In this document: positions 11,052 through 23,198 of the stretch, one piece after another | Numbering within the stretch: position 1 is the first letter of the stretch | Layout: each line of letters starts with the position of its first letter | From: Halomonas sp. 707D7 | Lineage (GTDB): Bacteria; Pseudomonadota; Gammaproteobacteria; Pseudomonadales; Halomonadaceae | DNA: 64,000 bases | NCBI RefSeq assembly: GCF_024158715.1 | Contig: NZ_JAMZBC010000001.1 | Location: 1 to 64,000, forward strand | Direction of reading: 5' to 3' | Made by a program: the position numbers and the translations under genes | Notes under the pieces: generated by a model | Database searches by the model: none | What the model was told of the DNA's origin: nothing | Seen by the model: the letters and a program-made list of their open reading frames with translations, nothing else

Positions 11052-11077
11052 AGCCCGGCCAATCGGCCGGGCTTTTT
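11052..11077 (+). terminator. Rho-independent terminator of sodA
   Basis: Perfect 9-bp stem AGCCCGGCC/GGCCGGGCT with loop AATC, followed by a run of five T, 23 bases after the sodA stop. Confidence 0.92.
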
Positions 11078-11358
11078 CATGTCTCGAGGTTGGTGAGCGA
11101 GCTGTTCAAAAGCCTTTGTCGACGACCCCGCGCGGCGCTCGTCGCACGTATGGGTGTATCGGCTCGGTCTTTCGTGTCGGGCGAAATTTTTTGCCTTCAT
11201 GTACGAAGTGGATAACTTTCATCGGCGATTCATCGAGCGCCGCAACGGCGTTTCAGGGCGTTGAATGCATGCCGAAAACGCTGGTTTTCATCCTCGAATC
11301 GGTGCGCGCCCCCGTGGCGTCGCTGGGCATTGTTTGTCAATAAGCTGTGGATGAAAAA

Positions 11359-11374
11359 ATACTATATATGCTTG
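11359..11374. promoter_or_regulatory. NrdR box 1
   Basis: ATACTATATATGCTTG matches the core CTATATAT of the NrdR consensus acaCWATATAWWGtgt. Its centre is 31 bp from that of box 2, the usual three-turn spacing of paired NrdR boxes. NrdR is the nucleotide-sensing repressor of ribonucleotide reductase genes. Confidence 0.8.
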
Positions 11375-11403
11375 AATTGATTTTGCCGTGGTCTATATAT
11401 AGT
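11372..11403 (+). promoter_or_regulatory. nrdHIEF promoter overlapping NrdR boxes
   Basis: TTGAAT (11372-11377) as -35 and a TATATA-type -10 within 11394-11403 (spacing 16 to 18). The -10 lies inside NrdR box 2 and the -35 abuts box 1, so bound NrdR would block RNA polymerase. Confidence 0.55.
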
Positions 11404-11405
11404 AT
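11390..11405. promoter_or_regulatory. NrdR box 2
   Basis: GGTCTATATATAGTAT contains the perfect palindrome CTATATATAG, a full match to the NrdR core. Second member of the pair in front of nrdH. Confidence 0.85.
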
Positions 11406-11483
11406 TCGTAGTGTCTTTTAAGAGGGTGGGGCACTACATGTGCTCTAGCCTAAAAACGCCGCTATGAAAAGGAAAAAGTAGCC

Positions 11484-11705
11484 ATGGCCATCCAAATCTA
11501 CAGCAAGCCCGCCTGCGTCCAGTGCACCGCTACTTATCGTGCCATGGACAAGCAGGGTATCGAATACACGGTGATCGACATTACCGCCGAAGACGGTGCC
11601 CAGGCGCAGGTCGAGGCGCTGGGCTATCGCCAGCTGCCGGTCGTGGTGGCAGGCGAAGATCACTGGTCGGGCTTTCGCCCGGATCGTATCCAGGCGCTCG
11701 CCTGA
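11484..11705 (+). CDS. nrdH: Glutaredoxin-like protein NrdH
   Basis: Redoxin of 73 residues that reduces class Ib ribonucleotide reductase. The redox motif is CVQC at residues 11-14, the NrdH-type variant; the cis-Pro loop is QLPVVV and the C-terminal WSGFRPDRI is the usual NrdH thioredoxin-reductase docking motif. First gene of nrdHIEF, behind NrdR-box promoter elements. NrdI starts 9 bp downstream. Confidence 0.95.
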   Translation: MAIQIYSKPACVQCTATYRAMDKQGIEYTVIDITAEDGAQAQVEALGYRQLPVVVAGEDHWSGFRPDRIQALA

Positions 11706-11714
11706 TCCATCGCC

Positions 11715-12146
11715 ATGCTGACGGACGCGCACGCACCGTTGGCTGGCACGCTGGTGTACTTTTCCACCAAGTCAGGCAACACCCATCGTTTCGTCGAGAA
11801 GCTGGGGCTTGAAGCGCGAAGGCTGCCGATCGGTCGCGACGAGCCGACACCGCGCATCGAAGCCCCTTACGTGCTGATCACGCCGACCTACGGCGGGGGC
11901 GGGGCCCGAGGCGCAGTCCCGATCCAGGTGATCCGCTTCTTGAACGACGAGCATAACCGACACCTCATTCGAGGCGTCATTGCCGCAGGCAATACCAATT
12001 TTGGCGAGGCATACGGGCTGGCCGGGCGCATCATTGCGCAGAAATGCCAGGTGCCGCTGCTGTATCGATTCGAGCTTTTGGGCACCGACGATGACGTCGC
12101 CAGGGTTCGCAAAGGAGTAGAAGAGTTTTGGAAACGACAAACGTAG
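11715..12146 (+). CDS. nrdI: Flavodoxin-like activator NrdI
   Basis: FMN protein of 143 residues that supplies oxidant for assembling the dimanganese-tyrosyl cofactor of NrdF. The FMN phosphate loop is [11 protein letters not shown] near residue 17; PTYGGGG and [11 protein letters not shown] are further flavin-contact signatures of the family. Its 3' end overlaps nrdE by 19 bases, so translation is probably coupled. Confidence 0.95.
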   Translation: MLTDAHAPLAGTLVYFSTKSGNTHRFVEKLGLEARRLPIGRDEPTPRIEAPYVLITPTYGGGGARGAVPIQVIRFLNDEHNRHLIRGVIAAGNTNFGEAYGLAGRIIAQKCQVPLLYRFELLGTDDDVARVRKGVEEFWKRQT

Positions 12147-14311
12147 TCACGACAAGCCTGGCCGACACCAAGAAGCCGGCGGCGGAGAAGGCGCAGGCGC
12201 GTACGCTCGATTACCACGCCCTCAACGCCATGCTGAACCTGTATGGTGCCAACGGCGAGCTCCAGCTCGACAAGGATCGCGAAGCGGCGCGCCAGTACTT
12301 CCTGCAGCACGTCAACCAGAACACGGTCTTCTTCCACTCGCTCGAGGAGAAGCTCGACTACCTGGTGGAAGAGGGCTACTACGAGGCCGAAGTGCTCGAG
12401 CAGTACACGCCGGCTTTCGTCAAGGCGCTGTTCGAGCAGGCCTACGCCTTCAAGTTCCGCTTCCCGAGCTTTCTGGGCGCCTTCAAGTACTACACCAGCT
12501 ACACGCTCAAGACCTTCGATGGCAAGCGCTACCTCGAGCGCTACGAGGATCGCGTGTGCATGGTCGCGCTCACCCTCGCTCGCGGCGAGGAGCAGCTTGC
12601 CAAGTCGCTGGTCGACGAGATCATCACCGGGCGCTTCCAGCCGGCCACGCCGACGTTTTTGAACTGCGGCAAGCAGCAGCGTGGCGAGCTGGTGTCGTGC
12701 TTTCTGCTGCGTATCGAAGACAACATGGAGTCGATCGGCCGCTCGATCAACTCGGCGCTGCAGCTCTCCAAGCGCGGCGGCGGCGTGGCGTTTCTGCTGA
12801 GCAACATTCGTGAGTCCGGCGCGCCGATCAAGCGCATCGAGAACCAGTCCTCCGGCATCATTCCGATCATGAAGCTCTTGGAAGACGCCTTCTCCTACGC
12901 CAACCAGCTCGGCGCGCGCCAGGGCGCGGGCGCGGTGTACCTCAACGCCCACCACCCGGACATCCTGCGCTTTCTCGATACCAAGCGCGAGAACGCCGAC
13001 GAGAAGATCCGCATCAAGACGCTGTCGCTGGGCGTGACGATTCCGGACATCACGTTTGAACTCGCCAAGCGCAACGAGGACATGTACCTGTTCTCTCCCT
13101 ACGATGTGGAGCGGGTCTACGGCAAGCCCTTCGGCGACATCAGCGTCACCGAGCACTACCACGAGATGGTCGCGGACGCGCGCATTCGCAAGCAGAAGAT
13201 CAACGCACGCGCCTTCTTCCAGACGCTCGCCGAGCTGCAGTTCGAATCCGGCTACCCCTACATCATGTTCGAGGACACGGTGAACCGGGCCAACCCGATC
13301 GCCGGCCGGATCAATATGAGCAATCTGTGCTCCGAGATCCTGCAGGTCAATACGCCGACCGAGTACGATGAAAGCCTGAACTACAGCAAGGTCGGTCAGG
13401 ATATCTCCTGCAACCTGGGCTCGATGAACATCGCCAAGGTCATGGACTCCGGGGACATCGCCACCAGCGTCGACATCGCGATTCGCGGCCTCACCGCCGT
13501 CTCCGAAATGAGCAATCTGAAGAGCGTGCCGTCGATCGCCGAAGGCAACGCCAAGTCCCGCGCCATCGGTCTTGGTCAGATGAACCTGCACGGCTTCCTC
13601 GCCCGCGAGCACATCTACTACGGCAGTGAAGAGGGGCTCGATTTCACCAACCTCTACTTCTACTGCGTGGCGTTTCACGCCATTCGCGCCTCGAATCAAT
13701 TGGCCATCGAGCGCGGCGACACCTTCGCGGGCTTCAAGGATTCCACCTACGCGTCGGGCACGTTCTTCGACAAGTACACCGATGAGGCGTGGCTGCCGAA
13801 GACCGAGAAGGTGCGCGGACTGTTCGAGCGCAGCGGCATCGCGCTTCCGACCCAGGCCGACTGGGAAGAGCTCAAGGCCTCGGTGATGGCTCACGGCCTC
13901 TACAACCGCAACCTGCAGGCGGTGCCGCCGACCGGTTCGATCTCCTACATCAACCACTCCACCTCGAGCATCCATCCGGTGGCGGCGAAGATCGAGATCC
14001 GCAAGGAAGGCAAGCTCGGCCGTGTCTACTACCCGGCGCCTTTCTTGAACGAAGAGAACTTCGATTACTTCCAGGACGCCTACGAGATCGGCCCGGAAAA
14101 GATCATCGATACCTACGCCGAGGCGTCCAAGCACGTCGACCAGGGGCTGTCGCTGACGCTGTTCTTCCCGGACACCGCCACCACCCGGGACATCAACAAG
14201 GCGCAGATCCACGCTTGGCGCAAGGGTATCAAGACGCTCTACTACATCCGTCTTCGCCAGAGTGCCCTGGAGGGTACCGAAGTGGAAGGCTGCGTTTCCT
14301 GCACGCTGTAA
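12128..14311 (+). CDS. nrdE: Class Ib ribonucleoside-diphosphate reductase alpha subunit
   Basis: Catalytic subunit reducing NDPs to dNDPs; 727 residues. It has the family segments [34 protein letters not shown] with an active-site Cys, [15 protein letters not shown] and the C-terminal redox pair GCVSC two residues from the end, reduced by NrdH. The start is TTG 12128 inside nrdI, with AAGGAG 10 bases upstream; no ATG fits better. The short N-terminus without an ATP cone agrees with NrdE rather than NrdA. Confidence 0.95.
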   Translation: METTNVVTTSLADTKKPAAEKAQARTLDYHALNAMLNLYGANGELQLDKDREAARQYFLQHVNQNTVFFHSLEEKLDYLVEEGYYEAEVLEQYTPAFVKALFEQAYAFKFRFPSFLGAFKYYTSYTLKTFDGKRYLERYEDRVCMVALTLARGEEQLAKSLVDEIITGRFQPATPTFLNCGKQQRGELVSCFLLRIEDNMESIGRSINSALQLSKRGGGVAFLLSNIRESGAPIKRIENQSSGIIPIMKLLEDAFSYANQLGARQGAGAVYLNAHHPDILRFLDTKRENADEKIRIKTLSLGVTIPDITFELAKRNEDMYLFSPYDVERVYGKPFGDISVTEHYHEMVADARIRKQKINARAFFQTLAELQFESGYPYIMFEDTVNRANPIAGRINMSNLCSEILQVNTPTEYDESLNYSKVGQDISCNLGSMNIAKVMDSGDIATSVDIAIRGLTAVSEMSNLKSVPSIAEGNAKSRAIGLGQMNLHGFLAREHIYYGSEEGLDFTNLYFYCVAFHAIRASNQLAIERGDTFAGFKDSTYASGTFFDKYTDEAWLPKTEKVRGLFERSGIALPTQADWEELKASVMAHGLYNRNLQAVPPTGSISYINHSTSSIHPVAAKIEIRKEGKLGRVYYPAPFLNEENFDYFQDAYEIGPEKIIDTYAEASKHVDQGLSLTLFFPDTATTRDINKAQIHAWRKGIKTLYYIRLRQSALEGTEVEGCVSCTL

Positions 14312-14327
14312 CATCGCAACGACTTGA

Positions 14328-15311
<984 letters not shown>

Positions 15312-15312
15312 C

Positions 15313-15729
15313 ATGATGGTCGCAAGCGACGCCCCGCTTCAGACGCTGCGCATCGCCGCGGCGATCGTCGTGAACGCGAAGGGCGAGCTTCTGCTGGTGC
15401 GCAAGCGCGGTACGCGCTATTTCATGCAGCCCGGCGGCAAGATCGAGCCCGGCGAGCCAGCCCGCGAGGCGCTGGCGCGCGAAATCGAGGAGGAGCTCGG
15501 TGCACGCGTGGTGCCGTCTCGCCTTGCGTACGTCACGCGGGTCGAAATCGAGGCGGCCAACGAGGCGAACACGCTGATCGACGCCGAACTCTTTCGCCTG
15601 ACGCTCGATGAGCGCGTCGAGGCGGCGGCGGAGATCGCGGAAGCGGTGTGGGTGGCGCCAGGGCAAGCCCTGACACTCGAGCTTGCACCACTGACGCGCG
15701 AACACGTTCTGCCGCTCACACTCGACTGA
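15313..15729 (+). CDS. Nudix hydrolase
   Basis: Small pyrophosphohydrolase of 138 residues with a complete Nudix box: GGKIEPGEPAREALAREIEEELG, beginning near residue 39 (G-x5-E-x7-REIxEExG). Substrate unknown. It starts immediately after nrdF, and a terminator follows, so it is likely the last gene of the nrd operon; a role in nucleotide pool cleaning is an inference from position. Confidence 0.9.
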   Translation: MMVASDAPLQTLRIAAAIVVNAKGELLLVRKRGTRYFMQPGGKIEPGEPAREALAREIEEELGARVVPSRLAYVTRVEIEAANEANTLIDAELFRLTLDERVEAAAEIAEAVWVAPGQALTLELAPLTREHVLPLTLD

Positions 15730-15776
15730 AGCGGCTCGGCGCCGGTGTCTCGTCGCTTGAAAGTCTGCTAGGCTAC

Positions 15777-15806
15777 GCGCCTGCCCATCGACGGGCAGGC
15801 GCTTTT
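15777..15806 (+). terminator. Terminator after the nrd-Nudix operon
   Basis: 10-bp perfect stem GCGCCTGCCC/GGGCAGGCGC, loop ATCGAC, then TTTTG. It separates the nrd operon from thrS. Confidence 0.8.
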
Positions 15807-15810
15807 GCGT

Positions 15811-15839
15811 TTGAAACGAATCCTCAAGCCATTGATAGC
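15811..15839 (+). promoter_or_regulatory. Candidate thrS promoter
   Basis: TTGAAA (15811-15816), 17-base spacer, GATAGC (15834-15839), about 50 bp before the thrS start and just after the terminator. The -10 match is modest. Confidence 0.4.
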
Positions 15840-15888
15840 GATATGTGATCCCTGGTATGGATCACCACTGCGCTCAAGGAACATCCGA

Positions 15889-17811
15889 ATGCCCATTGTG
15901 ACCCTGCCCGACGGCAGTCAACGACCCTTCGACGAACCGCTTTCCATCATGCAGCTTGCCGAGTCCATTGGCCCTGGTTTGGCCAAGGCGTGCGTTGCCG
16001 GAAAGATAGACGGTGTGCTGGTCGATGCCGCCGACATGATCGAACACGACGCGGACGTGGCGATCATCACCGCCCGCGACCCGGAAGGCGTCGAGATCAT
16101 TCGCCACTCCTGTGCGCACTTGATCGGGCATGCGGTGAAACAGCTCTACCCGGACGCCAAGATGGCGATCGGTCCGGTGATCGAGAACGGCTTCTACTAC
16201 GATATCGACTTCGGTCGTTCGGTCACGCCGGAGGACATGGAGGCGATCGAGAAGCGCATGCAGGCGCTGATCGACCAGGAGTACGACGTGGTGCGCGAGT
16301 ACGTGGATCGCGACAAGGCCATGGCGACCTTCGACAGCCGCGAGGAGCCGTACAAGCAGGAGATCATTCGCGACATCCCCGAAGGCGCCACCATTCGGTT
16401 GTACCACCACGAAGAGTACACCGACATGTGCCGGGGCCCGCACGTGCCCAACACCCGCCACCTGAAGGCCTTCAAGCTGACCAAGCTGGCCGGTGCCTAC
16501 TGGCGGGCGGACGCCTCCAACGCGATGCTCACGCGCATCTACGGCACCGCCTGGGGCGACAAGAAGCAGCTCAAGGCGTACATGAAGCGCCTCGAGGAGG
16601 CGGAGAAGCGCGATCACCGCAAGCTTGCGCGCAAGCTCGACCTGTTCCACATGCAGGAAGAGGCGCCGGGCATGATCTTCTGGCACCCCAACGGCTGGGC
16701 GCTGTGGCAGCAGGTCGAGCAGTACATGCGCGGCGTCTACAAGGCCGGTGGCTATCAGGAGATTCGCTGCCCGCAGATCATGGACGTGTCGCTGTGGAAG
16801 AAGTCCGGCCACTGGGACAACTACGCAGACGGCATGTTCTTCACCGAGTCGGAGAAGCGCGAATACGCACTCAAGCCGATGAACTGCCCGGGCCACGTCC
16901 AGGTGTTCAACTCCGGGCTTCGCAGCTACCGGGAGCTTCCGGTGCGCTTCGGCGAGTTCGGCGGCTGCCATCGCAACGAGCCCTCGGGCGCGCTGCACGG
17001 CATCATGCGCGTGCGCGCCTTCACCCAGGACGACGGTCACGTCTTCTGCACCGAAGCCCAGGTCGAGCCGGAGGTCACGAGCTTCCATCGTCAGGCGCTC
17101 AAGGTCTATCACGACTTCGGCTTCGAGGACATCGCGATCAAGATCGCCCTGCGTCCGGAAAAGCGCATCGGCAGCGACGACGTGTGGGACCGCGCCGAAG
17201 AGGCACTGCGCGGCGCCTTGAAAGCGTGTGATGTGGAGTGGCAGGAACTTCCCGGCGAAGGTGCGTTCTACGGACCCAAGATCGAGTACCACATGAAGGA
17301 TTGCCTGGGCCGCGAATGGCAGGTCGGCACCATGCAGGTCGATTTCATGATGCCCGAGCGGCTCGGTGCCCAGTACGTGACCGAAGAGGGCGAGCGCAAG
17401 CCGCCGGTCATGCTGCACCGTGCGATCGTCGGCTCCATGGAGCGCTTCATCGGCATCCTGATTGAACACTATGCCGGTGCCATGCCATTATGGCTGGCGC
17501 CCGAGCAGGTCGTGATCATGAATATCACCGATTCTCAGCGCGATTATGCGCTCGAATTGGAGAATCGCCTGCAAAAAAGCGGTCTTCGCGTCAAGGCAGA
17601 CTTGAGGAACGAGAAGATCGGCTTTAAAATCCGTGAGCATACGTTACAGAAAATTCCCTATCTTCTTGTGGTCGGAGATAAGGAAGTCGAAGCTGACTCA
17701 GTGGCCGTGCGAACTCGCAGCGGCGAAAACCTCGGCACCATGACCGTCGATGAGTTCATCGAACGCGCCACTGCCGAGAGAGCAGCCCTGGCGACATCGT
17801 CAATTGCCTAA
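15889..17811 (+). CDS. thrS: Threonyl-tRNA synthetase
   Basis: Class II synthetase of 640 residues. Order: TGS domain ([14 protein letters not shown]), editing domain with [10 protein letters not shown] and the Cys/His pair in [11 protein letters not shown], catalytic domain with [41 protein letters not shown] and [14 protein letters not shown], then the anticodon-binding domain. ATG 15889 is chosen since it gives the standard N-terminus and has AAGGA upstream; an in-frame ATG at 15805 would add 28 non-family residues. It heads the thrS-infC-rpmI-rplT-pheST-ihfA cluster. Confidence 0.98.
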   Translation: MPIVTLPDGSQRPFDEPLSIMQLAESIGPGLAKACVAGKIDGVLVDAADMIEHDADVAIITARDPEGVEIIRHSCAHLIGHAVKQLYPDAKMAIGPVIENGFYYDIDFGRSVTPEDMEAIEKRMQALIDQEYDVVREYVDRDKAMATFDSREEPYKQEIIRDIPEGATIRLYHHEEYTDMCRGPHVPNTRHLKAFKLTKLAGAYWRADASNAMLTRIYGTAWGDKKQLKAYMKRLEEAEKRDHRKLARKLDLFHMQEEAPGMIFWHPNGWALWQQVEQYMRGVYKAGGYQEIRCPQIMDVSLWKKSGHWDNYADGMFFTESEKREYALKPMNCPGHVQVFNSGLRSYRELPVRFGEFGGCHRNEPSGALHGIMRVRAFTQDDGHVFCTEAQVEPEVTSFHRQALKVYHDFGFEDIAIKIALRPEKRIGSDDVWDRAEEALRGALKACDVEWQELPGEGAFYGPKIEYHMKDCLGREWQVGTMQVDFMMPERLGAQYVTEEGERKPPVMLHRAIVGSMERFIGILIEHYAGAMPLWLAPEQVVIMNITDSQRDYALELENRLQKSGLRVKADLRNEKIGFKIREHTLQKIPYLLVVGDKEVEADSVAVRTRSGENLGTMTVDEFIERATAERAALATSSIA

Positions 17812-17815
17812 GGAG
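17809..17815 (+). promoter_or_regulatory. Strong ribosome binding site fixing the infC start at AUC
   Basis: TAAGGAG overlaps the thrS stop codon and ends 8 bases before ATC 17824. No comparable site lies before the downstream in-frame ATG at 17872. Confidence 0.75.
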
Positions 17816-17823
17816 ACAGAGCA

Positions 17824-18363
17824 ATCAAGCGAAGCAATCCGCGCGGGCGTCCAGCAGACAAACGCCCACCAATGAACGAGCGTATTACCGAAGAAGAAGT
17901 ACGTCTGATCGACGCCGAAGGTGAGCAGTTGGGTGTGGTGCCCACCACCGAAGCGTTGGAGCGTGCTGAAGCTGCCGGTCTCGACCTCGTGCAAATTTCC
18001 AATGCCGATCCGATCGTCTGCAAGATCATGGATTACGGCAAGTTCGTTTTTGAGACGAAGAAGCAGAAAGCGGCTCAAAAGAAAAAGCAAAAGCAAATCC
18101 AGGTCAAGGAAGTCAAATTCCGTCCTGGCACCGACGAAGGCGATTATCAGGTGAAACTCAAGAACCTGATCCGCTTTCTCGAAGGTGGTGACAAGGGCAA
18201 GGTCACATTGCGTTTTCGCGGTCGCGAAATGGCGCACCAGGACATCGGCCGCAAGCTGATGGAACGGATCGCCGCTGACCTCGAAGAGATCGGTTCGGTG
18301 GAATCCTTCCCGAAAATGGAAGGCCGCCAGATGATCATGATTCTTGCCCCCAAAAAGAAGTGA
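17824..18363 (+). CDS. infC: Translation initiation factor IF-3, probable AUC start
   Basis: IF-3 checks start-codon/initiator-tRNA pairing on the 30S subunit. From ATC 17824 it has 179 residues, close to the 180 of E. coli, beginning with a basic stretch (M)[13 protein letters not shown] and then [41 protein letters not shown] and [11 protein letters not shown]. The first plain ATG (17872) would remove 16 basic residues and lacks a ribosome site. Non-AUG starts are known for infC (AUU in E. coli), where IF-3 represses its own synthesis; the same loop is expected here. Confidence 0.93.
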   Translation: MKRSNPRGRPADKRPPMNERITEEEVRLIDAEGEQLGVVPTTEALERAEAAGLDLVQISNADPIVCKIMDYGKFVFETKKQKAAQKKKQKQIQVKEVKFRPGTDEGDYQVKLKNLIRFLEGGDKGKVTLRFRGREMAHQDIGRKLMERIAADLEEIGSVESFPKMEGRQMIMILAPKKK

Positions 18364-18382
18364 TCCAGCGGCGAGTTCAACG

Positions 18383-18403
18383 GGTCAGCGCTTGGCGCTG
18401 ACC
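18383..18403 (+). promoter_or_regulatory. Stem-loop in the infC-rpmI spacer
   Basis: Perfect 9-bp stem GGTCAGCGC/GCGCTGACC with loop TTG, about 40 bp before the rpmI start, without a proper U-tract directly after it. It is in the place where L20-dependent control of rpmI-rplT acts in E. coli, so it may be part of a regulatory leader; an RNA processing or weak attenuation site is also possible. Confidence 0.5.
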
Positions 18404-18444
18404 GGCCCTGGGTTTTCTAAAAAACATCGAGCGGAGTTTTTCTC

Positions 18445-18639
18445 ATGCCGAAAATCAAGAGCAACAGCGGCGCGGCCAAGCGCTTCAAGAAGACGGCTAA
18501 CGGCTTCAAGCACAAGCAGTCTTTCCGTAGTCACATCCTGACCAAGAAATCGACCAAGCGTAAGCGTCAGCTTCGCGGCATGAAGCAGATCCACGCGTCC
18601 GACAAGGCGCTGATCCAGCGCATGCTGCCGAACCTGTAA
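18445..18639 (+). CDS. rpmI: 50S ribosomal protein L35
   Basis: Small basic protein of 64 residues starting [17 protein letters not shown] and ending in the typical [15 protein letters not shown]. Lies between infC and rplT as in most bacteria. A GGAG site precedes the ATG, and a stem-loop lies in the upstream spacer. Confidence 0.98.
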   Translation: MPKIKSNSGAAKRFKKTANGFKHKQSFRSHILTKKSTKRKRQLRGMKQIHASDKALIQRMLPNL

Positions 18640-18674
18640 GTCGTTTTCGAAATCTATATCGTCAGGAGTAAGTC

Positions 18675-19028
18675 ATGACTCGAGTCAAGCGTGGCGTAGT
18701 CGCCCGTCGTCGTCACAAGAAAGTACTGAAGCAGGCCAAGGGTTACTACGGTGCCCGTTCGCGCGTTTTCCGCGTGGCCAAGCAGGCCGTCATCAAGGCC
18801 GGTCAGTACGCCTACCGTGACCGTCGTAACCGTAAGCGCCAGTTCCGCGCCCTGTGGATCCAGCGTATCAACGCCGGTGCGCGCATCAACGGTATGTCCT
18901 ACAGCCGTTTCGTTGGTGGTCTGAAGAAGGCCGGCATCGAAATCGACCGTAAAGTATTGGCCGATCTGGCGGTACACGAGAAAGCAGCTTTTGCTGCCAT
19001 CGTGGAAAAAGCCAAGGCTGCCCAATAA
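18675..19028 (+). CDS. rplT: 50S ribosomal protein L20
   Basis: 117 residues, highly basic N-terminal half ([23 protein letters not shown]), then [14 protein letters not shown] and [11 protein letters not shown], all typical of L20. L20 helps early 50S assembly and in E. coli represses rpmI-rplT translation. A strong terminator follows 55 bp after the stop. Confidence 0.98.
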   Translation: MTRVKRGVVARRRHKKVLKQAKGYYGARSRVFRVAKQAVIKAGQYAYRDRRNRKRQFRALWIQRINAGARINGMSYSRFVGGLKKAGIEIDRKVLADLAVHEKAAFAAIVEKAKAAQ

Positions 19029-19083
19029 GGTTTCAAGCCTTTCGTTGGCTTAAAACCGTGAGGTCATTGTAAAGTGACCCGAG

Positions 19084-19118
19084 CAGGGGAAGAGCAGCCG
19101 CTCTTCCCCTGTTTTTTT
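19084..19118 (+). terminator. Terminator between rplT and pheS
   Basis: CAGGGGAAGAG/CTCTTCCCCTG stem of 11 bp with loop CAGCCG, followed by seven T. Separates the infC-rpmI-rplT unit from pheST or acts as a partial terminator. Confidence 0.92.
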
Positions 19119-19146
19119 GTGATGATGCCATGTTGAGCACCTCTCA

Positions 19147-19172
19147 GGGCCGTGTCTTAAAAGACGTGGCCC
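19147..19172 (+). repeat. Imperfect inverted repeat in the pheS leader
   Basis: GGGCCGTGTCT and AGACGTGGCCC can form an 11-bp stem with two G-U pairs and loop TAAA, about 110 bp before pheS. No U-tract follows and I see no Phe-rich leader peptide, so an E. coli-like pheST attenuator is not supported. Confidence 0.4.
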
Positions 19173-19279
19173 GCGCGTCGCGCCCGATATGGGTGCCACG
19201 GCGCTTGCGGGCCAGGGCGTTTAAAACGCTGCCTTGCAGTAATGAATAGTTGTAAAAAATCGCTTAATTCGGAGTGTAA

Positions 19280-20302
<1,023 letters not shown>

Positions 20303-20328
20303 CCACGCCGCCAGACACAGGAACGAGC

Positions 20329-22707
20329 ATGAAATTTTCAGAACAGTGGCTGCGTGAGTGGGTCTCGCCGACACTCGAGACCCAGGCGCTGGCCGACCAG
20401 ATCACCATGGCGGGCCTCGAGGTCGACGCCGTCGAGCCCGTCGCCTCAGCTTTCCAGGGCGTGGTCGTGGCCGAAGTGATCGCCAAAGAGCCGCATCCGG
20501 ATGCCGACAAGCTCAACGTCTGCCGCGTCAACGACGGTACGGGCGAAGTGCAGGTGGTGTGCGGCGCGCGCAACGTGGCCATCGGCCAGCGCGTGCCCTT
20601 CGCCCAGGTGGGCGGCGTGCTGCCCGGCGACTTCAAGATCAAGAAGGCGAAGCTTCGCGGCGTCGAGTCCTTCGGCATGATCTGCTCCGCCTCGGAGCTG
20701 GGCCTCGAGGAGGAGACCTCCGAGGGCATCTTGGTGCTGCCCGTCGACGCCCCGGTCGGTACCAGCGTACGCGACTACCTGCTGCTGGACGACGCCACCA
20801 TCGAGGTTGACCTGACGCCCAATCGCGGTGACTGCCTGAGCGTGAAGGGGTTGGCGCGCGAAGTGGGCGTGCTCAACCGCCTGCCGGTCGCGTCGCCGTC
20901 GCTCGCGCCGGTTGCCCCGGCGAGCGATCGCCGCTTCCCGGTGCGCATCGACGCCGCCGAGCAGTGCCCGCGCTACGTCTCTCGGGTCATCGACGAGGTC
21001 GATCTCACCCGGCCGACACCGTTGTGGATGGTCGAGCGTCTGCGGCGCAGCGGCGTGCGCGCCATCGACCCGGCGGTGGATGTCACCAACTACGTCATGC
21101 TGGAGCTCGGCCAGCCGCTGCACGCCTTCGATCTCGACAATCTCCAAGGGGGCATCGAGGTGCGCATGGCCGGGGAGGGCGAGCGCCTGACCCTGCTGGA
21201 CGGCCAGGACGTGGCGCTACGCACCGACACGCTGGTGATCGCCGATGCCTCCGGGCCGCTCGCCATGGCGGGCATCATGGGCGGCGAAGCCTCCGGGGTG
21301 AGCGACACCACACGCAGCCTGTTTCTCGAGGTCGCCTATTTCACGCCGCTGGCCATCGCCGGCAAGGCGCGCTCCTACGGGCTGCACACCGATGCCTCGC
21401 ACCGTTTCGAGCGCGGCGTCGACCCGGCATTGACGCTCGACGCCATCGAGCGGGCGACCCAGCTGCTGATGGAGATCTGCGGCGGCGTGCCGGGGCCGGT
21501 CTGCACCAGCGAAAGCGAGGCACATCTGCCCACGGAGCGTGTCATCACGCTGCGCAAGGCGCGCCTGGCCCAGGCGCTCTCCAAGACGCTGGCCGACGAT
21601 GACGTCGCCGACATTCTCGATCGCCTCGGCATGACCGCCGAGCGCGTCGAGGAGGGCTTTCGCGTCACGGCGCCGAGCTGGCGCTTCGATATCGCCATCG
21701 AAGAGGATCTGATCGAGGAAATCGCTCGCATCCACGGCTACAACAACCTGCCGGTCCGGCGTCCGGCGGCGCGACTGGCGCTTCGCCCGGCGAACGAGGC
21801 TAGGCTGACCCAGGCCCGGCTGCGCAACCAGATGGTCGCGCGCGGCTACCAAGAAGCGGTGACCTACAGCTTCGTCGCGCCGGAGCTGCAAAAGGCGCTC
21901 CTGCCCGAGGCGGTATCGCCGGTACTGGCCAACCCCATTTCGGCGGATCTGTCGGTGATGCGGGCCAGTCTTTTCCCGGGGCTGGTACGCGCCCTCGAGC
22001 ACAACCTCAATCGCCAGCAGACCCGGGTACGTCTGTTCGAGACCGGGCTGGTGTTCGAAGGCGAACTCGACGCCCTCGTCCAGACGCCAATGATGGGGGC
22101 GCTGGCCTGCGGCTCGCGCGAAGTGGAGGGCTGGAGCAGCGCCAAGGACGCGATCGACTTCTTCGATCTGAAGGGTGATCTCGAGAGCCTTCTCGCGCTC
22201 GGCGGCAACCCCGGCGCCTGGCGCTTCGAGCCCGCCGAACATCCGGCGCTGCATCCGGGTCAGAGCGCGCGGATTGTGCATCACGACCGTCCTGCCGGCT
22301 GGATCGGCACGCTCCACCCGAAGGTACGCGCCGAGCTGGGTCTCAAGGCCGATGCGGTGCTTTTCGAGGTGCGCCTCGACGCGCTCGGCGATGGCGTGAT
22401 TCCAGCCTTCGAGCCGCTGTCGCGCTACCCGGAAGTGCGTCGCGATCTCGCCTTCACGCTCAACGAGCAGGTGCCGGTGCAGTCGCTGCTGGATTGCGTG
22501 AAGCGTGAGGCGGGCGATCATCTGCAGGATCTCAAGCTGTTCGACGTCTACGCCGGCAAGGGCGTGGAGCCGGGTCAGAAGAGTATCGCCCTGGGCTTGA
22601 CCTGGCAGCATCCATCGCGCACGCTAAATGATGATGAGATCAATGAGCGCGTGGATTCGATCGTGGCGCAGGCGAACGCCGTGCTGAACGCACGGTTGCG
22701 GGGCTGA
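20329..22707 (+). CDS. pheT: Phenylalanyl-tRNA synthetase beta subunit
   Basis: 792 residues. Order: N-terminal [12 protein letters not shown], tRNA-binding (EMAP-like) domain near residues 40-150 with [13 protein letters not shown]3/4 editing domain ([32 protein letters not shown]), B5 domain, catalytic-like core ([13 protein letters not shown]) and C-terminal FDX-ACB domain ([14 protein letters not shown]). Full length and intact. Followed by ihfA, the usual arrangement. Confidence 0.98.
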   Translation: MKFSEQWLREWVSPTLETQALADQITMAGLEVDAVEPVASAFQGVVVAEVIAKEPHPDADKLNVCRVNDGTGEVQVVCGARNVAIGQRVPFAQVGGVLPGDFKIKKAKLRGVESFGMICSASELGLEEETSEGILVLPVDAPVGTSVRDYLLLDDATIEVDLTPNRGDCLSVKGLAREVGVLNRLPVASPSLAPVAPASDRRFPVRIDAAEQCPRYVSRVIDEVDLTRPTPLWMVERLRRSGVRAIDPAVDVTNYVMLELGQPLHAFDLDNLQGGIEVRMAGEGERLTLLDGQDVALRTDTLVIADASGPLAMAGIMGGEASGVSDTTRSLFLEVAYFTPLAIAGKARSYGLHTDASHRFERGVDPALTLDAIERATQLLMEICGGVPGPVCTSESEAHLPTERVITLRKARLAQALSKTLADDDVADILDRLGMTAERVEEGFRVTAPSWRFDIAIEEDLIEEIARIHGYNNLPVRRPAARLALRPANEARLTQARLRNQMVARGYQEAVTYSFVAPELQKALLPEAVSPVLANPISADLSVMRASLFPGLVRALEHNLNRQQTRVRLFETGLVFEGELDALVQTPMMGALACGSREVEGWSSAKDAIDFFDLKGDLESLLALGGNPGAWRFEPAEHPALHPGQSARIVHHDRPAGWIGTLHPKVRAELGLKADAVLFEVRLDALGDGVIPAFEPLSRYPEVRRDLAFTLNEQVPVQSLLDCVKREAGDHLQDLKLFDVYAGKGVEPGQKSIALGLTWQHPSRTLNDDEINERVDSIVAQANAVLNARLRG

Positions 22708-22765
22708 TGGACGCCGGCTGCGACTGACCTTTCGAGCAATGGGTTTGCGAACAAGGAGAGGCGTC

Positions 22766-23065
22766 ATGGGGGCGTTGACCAAGGCGGAACTGGCAGAGCA
22801 TCTACATACCGAGCTTGCGCTTTCCAAGCGCGAGGCCAAGGCGATGGTGGAGGCGTTTTTCGAGGAGATTCGCGCCTGCCTGCGCGAGAACGAGCAGGTC
22901 AAGCTGTCGGGCTTCGGCAATTTCGATCTGCGCGACAAGCGCGAGCGTCCCGGCCGTAACCCCAAGACCGGCGAGGAGATCCCGATCTCCGCCCGGCGGG
23001 TGGTGACCTTTCGGCCGGGCCAGAAGCTCAAGCAGCAGGTGGAGCACTACACCAGCACTCGGTAA
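22766..23065 (+). CDS. ihfA: Integration host factor alpha subunit
   Basis: DNA-bending HU/IHF-family protein of 99 residues; heterodimer with IhfB. Diagnostic segments are [40 protein letters not shown] and the [11 protein letters not shown] arm region. ATG 22766 with AGGAG 7 bases upstream is chosen over an upstream in-frame start at 22739. Lies after pheT as in E. coli. A terminator follows. Confidence 0.97.
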   Translation: MGALTKAELAEHLHTELALSKREAKAMVEAFFEEIRACLRENEQVKLSGFGNFDLRDKRERPGRNPKTGEEIPISARRVVTFRPGQKLKQQVEHYTSTR

Positions 23066-23105
23066 CGATTGGATGGCTCGAGTCCCTGGCCAGACTCATG
23101 ATCGA

Positions 23106-23131
23106 GGCGCCCTGCGAAGGGCGCCTTTTTT
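23106..23131 (+). terminator. Terminator after ihfA
   Basis: 7-bp stem GGCGCCC/GGGCGCC, loop TGCGAA, then six T. Ends the translation-factor cluster. Confidence 0.9.
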
Positions 23132-23198
23132 ATCGCGGTTCCACCGGCTGCGTGCGCCTGGTGAGTCGTGTTAATATCCGAGCGAATTCATCAACTAT

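Larger units (their letters stand above)
11030..11483. other. 454-bp intergenic region between sodA and nrdH
   Basis: No credible gene. It holds the sodA terminator (11052-11077), two DnaA-box-like sequences (11207-11215 AGTGGATAA and 11346-11354 TGTGGATGA, each one mismatch from TGTGGATAA), two NrdR boxes overlapping a promoter (11359-11405) and about 80 bp of nrdH leader. An open frame crossing 10912-11343 is out of frame with sodA and looks like shadow. Confidence 0.6.

Noticed and set aside
10912-11343. 143-codon frame crossing the sodA end
   Set aside because: Out of frame with sodA and runs through its terminator; no ribosome site or family likeness.
11888-14314. 808-codon minus-strand open frame
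   Set aside because: Antisense shadow of nrdI-nrdE, both of which are unmistakable.
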